DNA from: Mesorhizobium waimense
GTDB lineage: Bacteria > Pseudomonadota > Alphaproteobacteria > Rhizobiales > Rhizobiaceae
Direction: 5' to 3'
NCBI RefSeq assembly: GCF_003601975.1
Contig: NZ_QZWZ01000004.1
Coordinates: 62,001 to 126,000, forward strand
Length of the DNA stretch: 64,000 nucleotides
Shown here: piece after piece, positions 8,029 to 16,904 of the stretch
Numbering within the stretch: the stretch's first letter is position 1
Layout: the number at the start of each line of letters is the position of its first letter
Made by a program: the position numbers and the translations under genes
Notes under the pieces: generated by a model
The model's input: the letters and a program-made list of their open reading frames with translations, nothing else
Databases searched by the model: none
What the model was told of the DNA's origin: nothing

Positions 8029-9444
8029 TTATCCTTGCCACACACCTTCCCGACGCAGGTCCTCCATCGTGCGCGAAATGCCTTCGCGCAGGATCGCCAC
8101 CATGTCGTCGATCTGCTCGCGCGAAATGATCAGCGGCGGCGACATCACGCACATGTTGATCAGCGGCCTGACCAAGAGGCCAAGATCATGGCAATGCGCG
8201 TCGATCCGCTTGCCGACATCCTTGTCGAGCTTCAACGGATCCTTGCTTTCGCGGTCGGCGACGCATTCGACGCAGCCCATCAGCCCCATGCCGCGCACCT
8301 CGCCGACCAGAAGCAGTTCCTCCAGCGTCTTCAGTTGCGCTTGGAAATAGGGCGCGACCTCGCGCGTGTGGGCGAGCACGCTCTCCTCGAGGATGTCGAG
8401 GTTCTTCAGCGCCACCGCACAGCCGATGGGATGGCTGGTGTAGGTCAGACCATGGCCGAACAGCGCGTCGGGGTGGTTCGAACGGCGCAACTGCTGCAAA
8501 ATCCGCTCCGAGATGACGACGCCGCCGAGCGGGAAATAGCCTGAGGTGACGCCCTTGGCGAAGGTGATCATGTCGGGGTCGATGCCGAACACTTCGCCGG
8601 AGGCAAAGACGTGGCCGAGCCGGCCGAAGCCGGTCACCACCTCGTCCGAGACATAGAGGATGTCGTTGTCGCGGCAGATCTCGCGGATGCGCTTCAGATA
8701 GCCGTCCGGCGGCACGATGACGCCGCCCGATGCCTGCACCGGCTCGCCGACGAAGGCGCCGATCCTGTCGGCGCCGACGCGGGCGACAGTGTCGCGGAAC
8801 TGATCGACCAGGAAATCGGTGAATGCCTCGATGCTCGTGCCTTGCGGGCGACGGAACGGATCGGGCGAGGACAGCTTGACCACCAGCTCGTCGGCGCCAT
8901 CCATCCAGTCGCGGTCGCGCGGACGGCCGTTGAGCGAGGCCGACAGATAAGTCGAACCGTGATAAGCGCCGCCGCGGCTGAGGATCAGCTTCTTTTCCGG
9001 CCGTCCCCGTACATTGTTGTAGAACTGCATGAAGCGCAGCGCCGTCTCCACCGCCGAGGAGCCGCCGGTGGTGAAGAAGACATGGCTGAGGTCACCCGGC
9101 GCGTGCCCCGCGATGCGCATGGCGAGCTCCGCCGACGGCGCGTTCATCGTGTACCATGGCGTGTTGTAGGACAGCGCCATCGCCTGGTCGTACATCACCT
9201 TGGCAAGCTCCTCGCGGCGGTGGCCGACATTGATGCACCACATGCCGGCCGGCCCGTCGATCAGCCGCTTGCCGGAAGCATCGGTGATGTAGATGCCCTC
9301 GCCCTCGCCGATCAGCGCGCGCGCCTCGGCGCCGACCGAGCCCGCGAACGGCCAGGGCTGGACGAGATGGCGCTTGGCCAGTTCGACGGCGTCAACACCG
9401 GCATCCGCGGCCTCCATCGCCTTCAGGTCTCTTGCTGCCGCCAT
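8029..9444 (-). CDS. Class III PLP-dependent aminotransferase (omega-amine type)
   Basis: The protein has 471 residues from ATG 9444, preceded by GTGAGGC; upstream codons to 9525 are not needed for the fold. It is a fold-type I class III enzyme with the PLP lysine at about Lys297 in ITFAKGVTSGYFPLGG, the acidic SDEVVTGFGR strand that holds the pyridine nitrogen, and TTGGSSAVETA for the phosphate cup. The family moves the amino group of putrescine, beta-alanine, GABA or similar omega-amines to pyruvate or 2-oxoglutarate. It is divergent from a PotBCA-like transporter, with a shared operator-like palindrome at 9532-9547 between them, so polyamine or omega-amine catabolism is likely. The exact substrate cannot be read from the sequence. 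Confidence 0.92.
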   Translation of the reverse strand: MAAARDLKAMEAADAGVDAVELAKRHLVQPWPFAGSVGAEARALIGEGEGIYITDASGKRLIDGPAGMWCINVGHRREELAKVMYDQAMALSYNTPWYTMNAPSAELAMRIAGHAPGDLSHVFFTTGGSSAVETALRFMQFYNNVRGRPEKKLILSRGGAYHGSTYLSASLNGRPRDRDWMDGADELVVKLSSPDPFRRPQGTSIEAFTDFLVDQFRDTVARVGADRIGAFVGEPVQASGGVIVPPDGYLKRIREICRDNDILYVSDEVVTGFGRLGHVFASGEVFGIDPDMITFAKGVTSGYFPLGGVVISERILQQLRRSNHPDALFGHGLTYTSHPIGCAVALKNLDILEESVLAHTREVAPYFQAQLKTLEELLLVGEVRGMGLMGCVECVADRESKDPLKLDKDVGKRIDAHCHDLGLLVRPLINMCVMSPPLIISREQIDDMVAILREGISRTMEDLRREGVWQG

Positions 9445-9531
9445 CTTTGCCTCACATGCTCTCGTGACAATTTTCAGCGGACACGAAATCAAGCTCCAAG
9501 CCATGGGAAAAGCGGCTTTTTTCACTTCATT

Positions 9532-9547
9532 TTGAATGTCCGTTCAA
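9532..9547. promoter_or_regulatory. Operator-like palindrome TTGAA-N6-TTCAA (aminotransferase/transporter)
   Basis: TTGAATGTCCGTTCAA lies in the 297-bp divergent region between the aminotransferase and the transporter operon. It shares the arms and the TG after TTGAA with the 5829 site. The rest of the 9445-9741 interval shows no gene. Confidence 0.6.
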
Positions 9548-9741
9548 TCAATATTACAGAAATAGCGCTTGATTTCAATCGCCGGATGCGCGCATGATGA
9601 AAGAAAGCCGGCAAGCTTGATGCGCGACCCGCAAATCGTGCTCCAGGCATAAATTGGGAACAGGCAGCTGGTACCAACAATGGGATGCAGCATGGCAGGA
9701 CAGTCCGAGCCAGCAACGAAGATCGCGCCGGGGGCGCTGCA

Positions 9742-10659
9742 ATGACGGCGGCTGCCGAAGGGTCGCCTGCACGGCGCATGACGCGGGCCAGGCGAAACGC
9801 TCTTCTGCAGTCCGAACCCGTCCAGGGCTTTGCCCTGATCAGCCCCACCTTCCTCTATGCCCTCATCCTTCTGGTCCTGCCGATCCTGGTGGTCATCGCC
9901 CACTCCTTCTGGACGCAGAACTACCTCACCATCGACCGCACCTTCACGCTGGAGAACTACCGCATCGCGCTGACCGAGCCGATCTATCGCGACCTGCTCT
10001 GGCGCTCGCTCTACATCTCGCTGATGGTGAGCTTCTTCACGGTCGTGCTCGCCTACCCGATCGCCTATTTCATCTCGTTCCATGGCGGCCGCCACAAGAG
10101 CCTGTGGCTGTTCCTGATCACCATCCCGTTCTGGACCAGCTATCTGCTGCGCGTGATGTCGTGGAAGGTCATTCTCGGCTACAATGGCGTGCTCAATTCC
10201 GGATTGATGGGCCTCGGCATCATCGACGAGCCGTCGACCGCACTGCTCTACAATTCGACCGCCGTCATCATCACGCTGACCCATGCCTGGGCGGCCTTCG
10301 CAATCCTGCCGATCTTTGTGTCATTGGAAAAAGTCGACCGCACGCTGGTCGAGGCGGCCAAGGATCTCGGCGACGGTCCGCTGCGCTCCTTCCTGCGCGT
10401 GACGCTGCCGCTGTCGGTGCCCGGCGTCATTTCGGCGGCGCTGATCGTCATGATCCCGACCGTCGGCGACTACGTCACGCCGAAGCTTGTCGGCGGCAAG
10501 GACGGCGTCATGATCGCCAACGCCATCCAGGCGCAGTTCGGCAAGGCGTCCAACTGGCCGCTGGGCGCCGCACTTTCCGTCACCACCATGGTGATCGTGA
10601 CACTGATCGCCGGCGCCATGGTGCTGGTCATCCGCGCCGCCCAGAGGCTGGCACGATGA
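9742..10659 (+). CDS. ABC transporter permease, PotB-like
   Basis: The protein has 305 residues from ATG 9742; ATG 9685 is an alternative that adds 19 polar residues. About six membrane helices are visible, starting near residue 30 (FALISPTFLYALILLVLPIL). The cytoplasmic EAA loop that contacts the ATPase is VEAAKDLGDGPLRSFLRVTLP. It belongs to the spermidine/putrescine (PotB) type inner-membrane permeases. It overlaps the next permease gene by 4 bp and forms an operon with it and the ATPase. The two periplasmic binding proteins at 13883-16155 on the other strand presumably deliver substrate. Confidence 0.92.
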   Translation: MTAAAEGSPARRMTRARRNALLQSEPVQGFALISPTFLYALILLVLPILVVIAHSFWTQNYLTIDRTFTLENYRIALTEPIYRDLLWRSLYISLMVSFFTVVLAYPIAYFISFHGGRHKSLWLFLITIPFWTSYLLRVMSWKVILGYNGVLNSGLMGLGIIDEPSTALLYNSTAVIITLTHAWAAFAILPIFVSLEKVDRTLVEAAKDLGDGPLRSFLRVTLPLSVPGVISAALIVMIPTVGDYVTPKLVGGKDGVMIANAIQAQFGKASNWPLGAALSVTTMVIVTLIAGAMVLVIRAAQRLAR

Positions 10660-11480
10660 CGGCGTTGCGGCGTCTCCTGGGCAGCGGCTGGCTGTCGGCC
10701 TATGCCTTTCTTTACGTGGTGTTCCTCTATCTGCCGGTCATCTTCCTGCCGATCTTCTCGATCAACACCGCGGCGACGCCGAAATTCCCGCTCTCCGGCT
10801 ACACCCTCAAATGGTACGAGGATCTGCCGCGCACGCCGGCACTGCTCGACGCCGCCTGGAACAGCCTCGTCGTCGGCGTCTCGGCGTCCATCCTCGCCAC
10901 CGTCTTCGGCATCCTCGCCGCCCGCTCCATCACCCGCTACCGCTACCCCGGCCGCCGTGCGATCAACGGCCTGATCATGGCGCCGCTGGTGCTGCCGGAG
11001 GTGATCGTCGCCATCTCGATGCTGCTGGTGATGCTGCAACTGGGCTTGAGCCTGTCGCTGTTCACGGTCGTGCTTGGCCATGTGCTGGTCTGTATACCTT
11101 ATTCGATGACGGTGCTGACCTCCGGCTTCGAAGGGTTCGACCGCAGCCTGGAAGAGGCCTCCGCCGATCTCGGCGAGAGCGCCTTCGGCACCTTCCGGCG
11201 GGTGACGCTGCCGATGGTGTCGCCGGCGATCATCTCCAGCCTGCTGGTCTGCTTCACCATCTCGCTCGACGAGTTCATAATCGCCTTCTTCCTGACCGGC
11301 ACCGATGCGACGCTGCCGATCTACATCTGGGGACAGCTGCGTTTTGCGTCGAAGCTGCCCGGCGTGCTGGCGCTGGGCACCTTGCTGCTGGTCGCCTCGT
11401 TCCTGCTGATGACCGTCGCCGAAATCCTGCGCCGCCGCGCGGCCGGGCGCACCCAGAACGAGGGAGGCCTCTATGCCTGA
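10656..11480 (+). CDS. ABC transporter permease, PotC-like
   Basis: The protein has 274 residues. ATG 10656 overlaps the stop of the preceding permease (ATGA), which indicates translational coupling. It has about six membrane helices and the EAA loop LEEASADLGESAFGTFRRVTLP. It is the second, PotC-type, half of the permease heterodimer for polyamine-like substrates. Its 3' end overlaps the ATPase gene start by 8 bp. A longer frame open from 9654 reads through the first permease in another phase and is not coding there. Confidence 0.93.
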   Translation: MTALRRLLGSGWLSAYAFLYVVFLYLPVIFLPIFSINTAATPKFPLSGYTLKWYEDLPRTPALLDAAWNSLVVGVSASILATVFGILAARSITRYRYPGRRAINGLIMAPLVLPEVIVAISMLLVMLQLGLSLSLFTVVLGHVLVCIPYSMTVLTSGFEGFDRSLEEASADLGESAFGTFRRVTLPMVSPAIISSLLVCFTISLDEFIIAFFLTGTDATLPIYIWGQLRFASKLPGVLALGTLLLVASFLLMTVAEILRRRAAGRTQNEGGLYA

Positions 11481-12612
11481 ACAATCGCAGGCCGCACGGC
11501 CTCATCAGTCCGAACGGCCCCCGCTATCCGAAAGGCCCATGATCGAGATCCGCAACGTCACCCGCAGCTACGGCGCCTTCAAGGCGCTGGACGATGCCAC
11601 ACTGACCATCCGGGAAGGCGAATTCTTCTCGCTGCTCGGCCCGTCCGGCTGCGGCAAGACCACGCTGCTGCGCATGATCGCCGGCTTCGACAATCCGACC
11701 ACCGGCTCGATCGCCGTCGGCGGCCAGCCGATGGAAGGCATCCCCGCCAACCGCCGGCCGACCAACATGGTGTTCCAGAGCTATGCGATCTTCCCGCATC
11801 TCAATGTCGAGCAGAATGTCGCTTACGGGCTGAAGCGCCTGAAGCTGCAGGGGACGGAGGAAAAGCGCCGCGTCGAGGAGGCGCTGGAACAGGTCTCGTT
11901 GACCGGTCTCGGCAAGCGTCTGGCCACCGAACTTTCCGGCGGCCAGCGCCAGCGCGTAGCGCTCGCCCGTGCGCTGGTGATGCGGCCCAAAGTGCTGCTG
12001 CTCGACGAGCCGCTGTCGGCGCTGGACAAGAAACTGCGCGAGCAGATGCAGGTCGAACTGCGCCGCCTGCAGCAGGCGGTTGGCATTACGTTCGTGCTGG
12101 TCACCCACGACCAGTATGAGGCTTTAGCAATGTCCGACCGCATCGCCGTGATGTTCGGCGGCAAGATCGCCCAGGTCGCATCGCCCAAGGAGATCTACCA
12201 GCGGCCGGTCAACCGCCAGGTGGCCGACTTTCTCGGCGGCATGAATTTCGTCAAGGCCGAGATCGTCGAGGAGAACGGCGCTTCGCTGGTCCTCGACACG
12301 CTGGGCTTCGGCCGCGTCAAGGCCGACAAACCCAAAGCGTTTGTCCGCAATGGCGAAGCCGCGACGCTCGGCATACGACCGGAGCGGCTGCGCGTTCTGT
12401 GGGACAATGCCACGGCGAAATTCGAAGTCGCCGGCAAGGTGGTCGAGCGCCACTATTTTGGTGAGATCACCCATCTGATCGTCGAGATCCCAGGGCTGGA
12501 AAAGCCGCTCTCGGTGACCGAAACCAACGACTTCGGCGCCGACGACATCCCGGTCGGCACCTCGATCCGCCTCGCTTATGATCCTGAAGCTTTAGTGGCG
12601 ATGGCAGACTGA
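11473..12612 (+). CDS. ABC transporter ATP-binding protein, PotA-like
   Basis: The protein has 379 residues. The nucleotide-binding domain (about 23-260) carries Walker A GPSGCGKTT, the signature LSGGQRQRVALARAL, Walker B VLLLDEP and the H-loop in VTHDQYEAL, where Tyr replaces the usual Glu. A C-terminal TOBE-type domain (about 290-375) follows. The N-terminal 22 residues are a polar extension; MIEIRN (11539) is a possible second start. It energises the PotBC-like permeases upstream. Its last 37 bp overlap tail-to-tail with the flavoprotein gene on the other strand (12576-13886). Confidence 0.93.
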   Translation: MPEQSQAARPHQSERPPLSERPMIEIRNVTRSYGAFKALDDATLTIREGEFFSLLGPSGCGKTTLLRMIAGFDNPTTGSIAVGGQPMEGIPANRRPTNMVFQSYAIFPHLNVEQNVAYGLKRLKLQGTEEKRRVEEALEQVSLTGLGKRLATELSGGQRQRVALARALVMRPKVLLLDEPLSALDKKLREQMQVELRRLQQAVGITFVLVTHDQYEALAMSDRIAVMFGGKIAQVASPKEIYQRPVNRQVADFLGGMNFVKAEIVEENGASLVLDTLGFGRVKADKPKAFVRNGEAATLGIRPERLRVLWDNATAKFEVAGKVVERHYFGEITHLIVEIPGLEKPLSVTETNDFGADDIPVGTSIRLAYDPEALVAMAD

Positions 12613-13886
12613 AGTTCGGCGGTGATCTTCTTGGCGGCGATGCGTCCCGCCACGATCGCGCCCTCGACATAGCCGGGAAATGACGGCGACACTTCCGACG
12701 AGGCGAAATGGACGGGCGGCGCGCCTGCAAGGATCGTGCGCTCAGCATCGGTCGCCGTCACATCGACAATGAGGTCGCTGTAGGCGCCGCCGCTCCAGCG
12801 ATCATGCGTCCAGTCGCGCTGGCTGAAATCGAGGATATCGGCCGCGTCCGGGCCGAGCGCTTCCTCGAGCCTTGCGGTCACTTCGGCGCGAAGTGTTGCA
12901 TCGCTGAACTCGCGCCAGCGCAGCGCAAGCGGTCCGCCGACGAACACGACGAGCGCGGCATGGACCGCATCCTTGCTGGAGTCACAGGCAAACAGTCCCG
13001 GCCGGTCGCGCCACATCACCATGCCGCTCAAGCCGCGGTCGCGCCAAAATGGCGTGGCATAGCGCACCAGTATCTTGATCACCGCACCGCTCTTCCAAAC
13101 GCCGAGCGCCCTCTTCAAGCTAACCGGCAGAGATGGTGCGAAATCGAGTTTCGCAGCCATCACCGGCGGCAGCGCGACCAGGACTTGGCGCGCTTCGATC
13201 GCGCCGCTGGCCGAGATGACAAGGACGCCTTTCGGCCCGTGCTCGATCTGCGTCACAGGTTCGCTCAGCCGCAACCGGTCGCCGAGGTCGCCGGCCAGAT
13301 CATCCGCCAGCGACTGCATGGTCTCGCGCAAGAAATATTGCAGCTCCGGCACCTCGTTGGTGATACGGCGATCATTGTTGATCAGGTGCCAGAGCGGCAC
13401 CTTTTCCAGTGCCAGGCACCACAGGCCCTCGATCATCGACCGGAAGGCTGCCTTGCCTTCGCCGGTATCGTTCTGGCGGTCGAGCCAGGCTGCGACGGTC
13501 AGCCCGGCAATCGAGGCATTGTCAGGCGCGATCGCATTCATGCGCTCGCGGATCGCCATCGCAGCGAAATAAGTCCGTTCGGCTGCTTGCGGCGACATTG
13601 ACGGCCGCGCGATGAAATCGCCCTCGACATAGGTCTCGACCAGCGTCTTGCCGCGCGCCTCGATCAGCGCCATCAATTCCGGCATGTCCTCGCACAGGAA
13701 CTGACCGCCGCTGTCGATCAAGTCACCAAGGCCATTCAGGCTCGATTCCACACGGCCGCCGACGCGGTCGCGTGCCTCGAGCAGCACGAAATCGATGCCG
13801 GCTTTTTGCAGCTCATGGGCGGCCGACAGGCCGGTGAAGCCGGCGCCGACGATGACAACGCCGGTTTTTTCGATTTCTTTGTTCAA
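12576..13886 (-). CDS. FAD-dependent amine oxidase-like flavoprotein
   Basis: The protein has 436 residues. The N-terminal Rossmann fold VVIVGAGFTGLSAAHELQ and the following ARDRVGGRVES motif are typical of the monoamine-oxidase/polyamine-oxidase family. A C-terminal FAD-binding segment (SPSFPGYVEGAIVAGRIAA) completes the fold. It has no signal peptide, so it should act in the cytoplasm, oxidising an amine to an imine or aldehyde with release of H2O2. It overlaps the binding-protein gene upstream by 4 bp (13883-13886) and is the last gene of the minus-strand unit methyltransferase, repressor, two binding proteins, oxidase. The substrate is likely the imported amine or a product of it. Confidence 0.88.
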   Translation of the reverse strand: MNKEIEKTGVVIVGAGFTGLSAAHELQKAGIDFVLLEARDRVGGRVESSLNGLGDLIDSGGQFLCEDMPELMALIEARGKTLVETYVEGDFIARPSMSPQAAERTYFAAMAIRERMNAIAPDNASIAGLTVAAWLDRQNDTGEGKAAFRSMIEGLWCLALEKVPLWHLINNDRRITNEVPELQYFLRETMQSLADDLAGDLGDRLRLSEPVTQIEHGPKGVLVISASGAIEARQVLVALPPVMAAKLDFAPSLPVSLKRALGVWKSGAVIKILVRYATPFWRDRGLSGMVMWRDRPGLFACDSSKDAVHAALVVFVGGPLALRWREFSDATLRAEVTARLEEALGPDAADILDFSQRDWTHDRWSGGAYSDLIVDVTATDAERTILAGAPPVHFASSEVSPSFPGYVEGAIVAGRIAAKKITAELQSAIATKASGS

Positions 13887-14959
13887 TAGCCGGCCTTGAT
13901 CTTCTCGAACTCGGCGACCATGCGCTGCTTGAGCTCCGGCGCCACCGGCTGCTGGAACAGCGTCTTGTCGAGGAATTTGTCGAGATTGTCGAAGCCGCGC
14001 TCGACCAGGATGCCGTGGTCGATCGCCGCCATGCCGGCGCCGTTGCCATGGCCGTAGCCGAAGGTCTTGACCATATAGTCCGAAACCCCGGGCGCGTTGA
14101 CCGCGTTCAGGAAATCATAGGCCTGGTCGAGCTTGCCGGGCGCATCCTTCATCAGCACATAACCGCACACCCAGGTCGACAGGCCCTCCTTGGTGTCGCG
14201 GTTCATTTCGATCGGCACGCCCTGGCCCTTCAGCGTCACGAAGGTCTCGTTCCAGCCCCAGGCGAGATCGACCTCGTTGCCGGAAAAGGCCTGGTTGATG
14301 TCGGTATCGTCGGTCCAGTAGAAGCGCACGTTCTTGTGCACCGCGCGTAGGAAATCGGACGCCTCCTTGAACTGGGCGTCGGTCATCTTGGTCCAGTCCT
14401 TCAGCCCGATGACCAGGCTTGCCAGCGCATAGGCATCGTCGACATTATCGCCGATGGTGACGCGTCCCTTGAACTTCGGATCGGCGAATATCTTGAGCGA
14501 CTGCGCCTCTTCCTTGGTGACATTGTCGGTCCGGTAGAGCAGCGAAGTGTTGCCCCAGTCAAAGGGCATGAACCAGGCCTTGCCGTCGGCGGTCGTCGCC
14601 AGATCCTTCATCGCCATGATGCCGGGATTGAGATCCTTCCAGCCTGATATTTTTGACGTGTCGAGCGGCTGCAGCATCCCGGCATCCCGCCATTTCACCA
14701 CGCTTTGAGAGCAGGGATGCGCGATGTCGGCCTTGAAGCCGGCGCGCATCTTCTCGAACGCCTCGTCCTCGTCGCCGAAGAAAGCGAAGGTCGGCTCTGC
14801 GCCGTATTTGGCGGCGTATTCGGGATGCAGCAATGGGTCCTCGTAGCCCGACCAGTCGAACACGACGAGGTCGCCGCCGCCTTCGGCAAGCGCGTAGACC
14901 GCACCCGCGCCGATGGTGCAGGCGGCGGCAAGCGCAAGGCGGCGAAGCATGGAATTCAT
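13883..14959 (-). CDS. PotD-like periplasmic substrate-binding protein (copy 2)
   Basis: The product has 358 residues from ATG 14959, which has GGGGGAG 9 bp upstream; ATG 14977 is an in-frame alternative. A signal peptide (about 1-25, RRLALAAACTIGAGAVYA) precedes a type II solute-binding fold of the spermidine/putrescine family starting at DLVVFDWSGYEDP. Long stretches match the neighbouring protein at 15073-16155, so the pair is a tandem duplication. It is probably a receptor for the PotABC-like transporter at 9742-12612, on the other strand. Two receptors may widen the substrate range. Confidence 0.9.
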   Translation of the reverse strand: MNSMLRRLALAAACTIGAGAVYALAEGGGDLVVFDWSGYEDPLLHPEYAAKYGAEPTFAFFGDEDEAFEKMRAGFKADIAHPCSQSVVKWRDAGMLQPLDTSKISGWKDLNPGIMAMKDLATTADGKAWFMPFDWGNTSLLYRTDNVTKEEAQSLKIFADPKFKGRVTIGDNVDDAYALASLVIGLKDWTKMTDAQFKEASDFLRAVHKNVRFYWTDDTDINQAFSGNEVDLAWGWNETFVTLKGQGVPIEMNRDTKEGLSTWVCGYVLMKDAPGKLDQAYDFLNAVNAPGVSDYMVKTFGYGHGNGAGMAAIDHGILVERGFDNLDKFLDKTLFQQPVAPELKQRMVAEFEKIKAGY

Positions 14960-15026
14960 GGCGCGAAACTCCCCCATCGCGAAAACGGCGCGGCGACGTT
15001 AGGAGAATTCCCGCGCTTTGGCGAGC

Positions 15027-15056
15027 CCGTCCGCCCGCCATGTCGGCGGCGGACGG
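15027..15056. repeat. GC-rich hairpin between the two binding-protein genes
   Basis: A stem of 12 bp with one bulged C (15027-15039 and 15045-15056) closes a 5-base loop. It lies 17 bp after the stop of the first binding-protein gene. No T-run follows, so it may protect the upstream message from 3' decay rather than terminate it. This is inference. Confidence 0.5.
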
Positions 15057-15072
15057 ACCGGCCGGAGCAACA

Positions 15073-16155
15073 TCAATAGCCGGCTTTTATCTTCTCGAAT
15101 TCGGCGATCATCTTGAGCTTGAGATCGGAGGGAACCGGCGACTGGAACAGCGTCTTGTCGACGAATTTCTGCACGTCGTCATAGCCCTTTTCCTTCAGGA
15201 TCGCCTGGTCGACTCCCGCCATGCCCTGGGCGTTAGCCTGGCCGTAGCCCCAGTCTTTGACCAGCACCTTGGCGATTTCCGGATCGTTGATGGCGTTCAG
15301 ATAATCATAGGCCTTGTCGACATTATCGGGCGCATCCTTGAACAGCACATAGCCGCAGACCCATGTCGAGATACCCTCGGCGGTATCCTTCTTAGCCTTG
15401 ATCGGCACGCCGGCGGCCACCGACTGCACCGTGGCGTCATTCCACGCCCAGGCGAGATCGACCTCGCCGCCGCTCAGCTGCTGGACGATGTCGGTGGTGT
15501 CGGTCCAGTAGGAGCGGACGTTCTTGTGCACTTGGCGCAGGAAATCGGATGCCTGCTTGAACTGGTCGTCCGTCATCTTGGTCCAGTCCTTCAGGCCGAT
15601 GGCGAGGCTGGCCAGCGCGTAGGCGTCGTCGACATTGTCGCCGATCGACACCTTGCCCTGGAACTTGGGATCGGCGAACGCCTTCAGCGACTGCACGTCC
15701 TTCTCGTCGACCTTGTTGGAATTGTAGGTCAGTTGGCTGTTGCCCCAATCCCAAGGCATGAACCAGGCCTTGCCGTCGGCGGTGGTGGCAAGATCCTTCA
15801 TCGCCATGATGCCGGGATTGAGGTCTTTCCAGCCTGATATCTTCGAGGTGTCGAGCGGCTGCAGCAGCCCTGCCTCGCGCCATTTTACCACGCTCTGCGA
15901 ACAGGGATGGCCGAGATCGGCCTTGAAGCCGGAGCGGACCTTCTCGAACGCCTCGTCCTCGTCGCCGAAGAAAGTGAAGGTCGGCGAGTCGCCGTTCTTC
16001 TCGACATATTTCGGATGGAAGCTCGGATCCTCATAGCCCGACCAGTCGAACACGATCAGGTCCTTGTCGGCGGCAACGGCCCGCGCCGCCGCCGAAGCCG
16101 CCAGCGCAGCAGTCAGTGCCAATGTCAGTGTCAGGCGTCGGCTGAGTGTTTTCAT
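15073..16155 (-). CDS. PotD-like periplasmic substrate-binding protein (copy 1)
   Basis: The product has 360 residues from ATG 16155, with AGAGGAT as ribosome binding site. A signal peptide (about 1-29, ending near ARAVA) leads into the mature domain KDLIVFDWSGYEDP. The family binds polyamines or related cationic amines in the periplasm. The conserved aromatic and acidic residues usually seen in the pocket, for example in WFMPWDWGNS and YWTDTTDI, are present in both copies but differ in detail, so ligand preference may differ. The gene is 56 bp downstream of the BetI-like repressor gene in the same direction. Confidence 0.92.
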   Translation of the reverse strand: MKTLSRRLTLTLALTAALAASAAARAVAADKDLIVFDWSGYEDPSFHPKYVEKNGDSPTFTFFGDEDEAFEKVRSGFKADLGHPCSQSVVKWREAGLLQPLDTSKISGWKDLNPGIMAMKDLATTADGKAWFMPWDWGNSQLTYNSNKVDEKDVQSLKAFADPKFQGKVSIGDNVDDAYALASLAIGLKDWTKMTDDQFKQASDFLRQVHKNVRSYWTDTTDIVQQLSGGEVDLAWAWNDATVQSVAAGVPIKAKKDTAEGISTWVCGYVLFKDAPDNVDKAYDYLNAINDPEIAKVLVKDWGYGQANAQGMAGVDQAILKEKGYDDVQKFVDKTLFQSPVPSDLKLKMIAEFEKIKAGY

Positions 16156-16211
16156 TGCTGTTCCATCCTCTTTTCTTGGTTGTTCATACCGGCTTGAAGC
16201 CGCCGGCTTTC

Positions 16212-16898
16212 TCAGGCGTAGTGCTTTGGAAACGCCGCCGACAGGAACGCGTTCGCCGCCTGCAGCGCGCTCTCGCGGGTGACGTCCTCGGTCCCCATCA
16301 TCAGCCGTAGCCACAGGCCCTCCAGCATGGCGCTCAGCGCCAGCGCGATGACTTGCGGCTCATAGGCATAGCCGCCGCTCTCTTTGAGCGTCGCGCAAAG
16401 GTCGATGAAGATCTTCTGGTAGGCGGCGTCGCGCGCGCCGCACAGCGCCTGATAGGTCGGCCGCGACTTTGCCTCGCCCCAGAAGGCGCACCAGGCGGCC
16501 AGCTTGCGCTTGTTGCAGATCGAGCGGTCGAAGTCGGCGGCGACCAGCGCCCGCAACTGGTGGGCCGGATCCTCGCCGGCCCTGGTCAATGCGGCACGCC
16601 AGTGCGCGGCATATTCGTCGGCCATGTATTGCAACGTGGCGACGAGCAGCTTGTCCTTGCTTTCGAAGTGAAAGTTGACGATGCCGCGCGACAGGCCTGC
16701 GCCATCGGCGACATCGGCCATCGTCGTCTCCGAATAGCCGCGCTTGGCCAGCGAATCGATCGTCGCCTCGATCAACTGCTGCTGCCGGACTTCCTTCGAC
16801 GCCTTGCGGCCGCGCTTTTCGGGATCGCCTTTTCGTGCTGGTTCAGGCAGAACATCCTTGGCATCTGCGGTCTTCATCGGTGTCATGATCTCCAGCAT
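16212..16898 (-). CDS. BetI-like TetR-family transcriptional repressor
   Basis: The protein has 228 residues; ATG 16886 and 16877 are possible later starts. A basic N-terminal tail is followed by a TetR helix-turn-helix (about 38-85, with TMADVADGAGLSRGIVNFHFESKDKLL). The C-terminal domain contains AAWCAFWGEAKSRPTYQAL, which resembles the ligand-binding region of BetI, the choline-responsive repressor. It is embedded in the minus-strand unit of the island. I infer that it controls the TTGAA-N6-TTCAA sites at 5829, 9532 and 17784 and is released by a quaternary or methylated amine. Direct evidence is lacking. Confidence 0.88.
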   Translation of the reverse strand: MLEIMTPMKTADAKDVLPEPARKGDPEKRGRKASKEVRQQQLIEATIDSLAKRGYSETTMADVADGAGLSRGIVNFHFESKDKLLVATLQYMADEYAAHWRAALTRAGEDPAHQLRALVAADFDRSICNKRKLAAWCAFWGEAKSRPTYQALCGARDAAYQKIFIDLCATLKESGGYAYEPQVIALALSAMLEGLWLRLMMGTEDVTRESALQAANAFLSAAFPKHYA

Positions 16899-16904
16899 TG
16901 CCGG

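Noticed and set aside
9654-11480. A 608-residue frame spanning both permease genes
   Set aside because: Its first half reads the PotB-like gene in another phase and has no membrane pattern; only the part from 10656 is the PotC-like gene.
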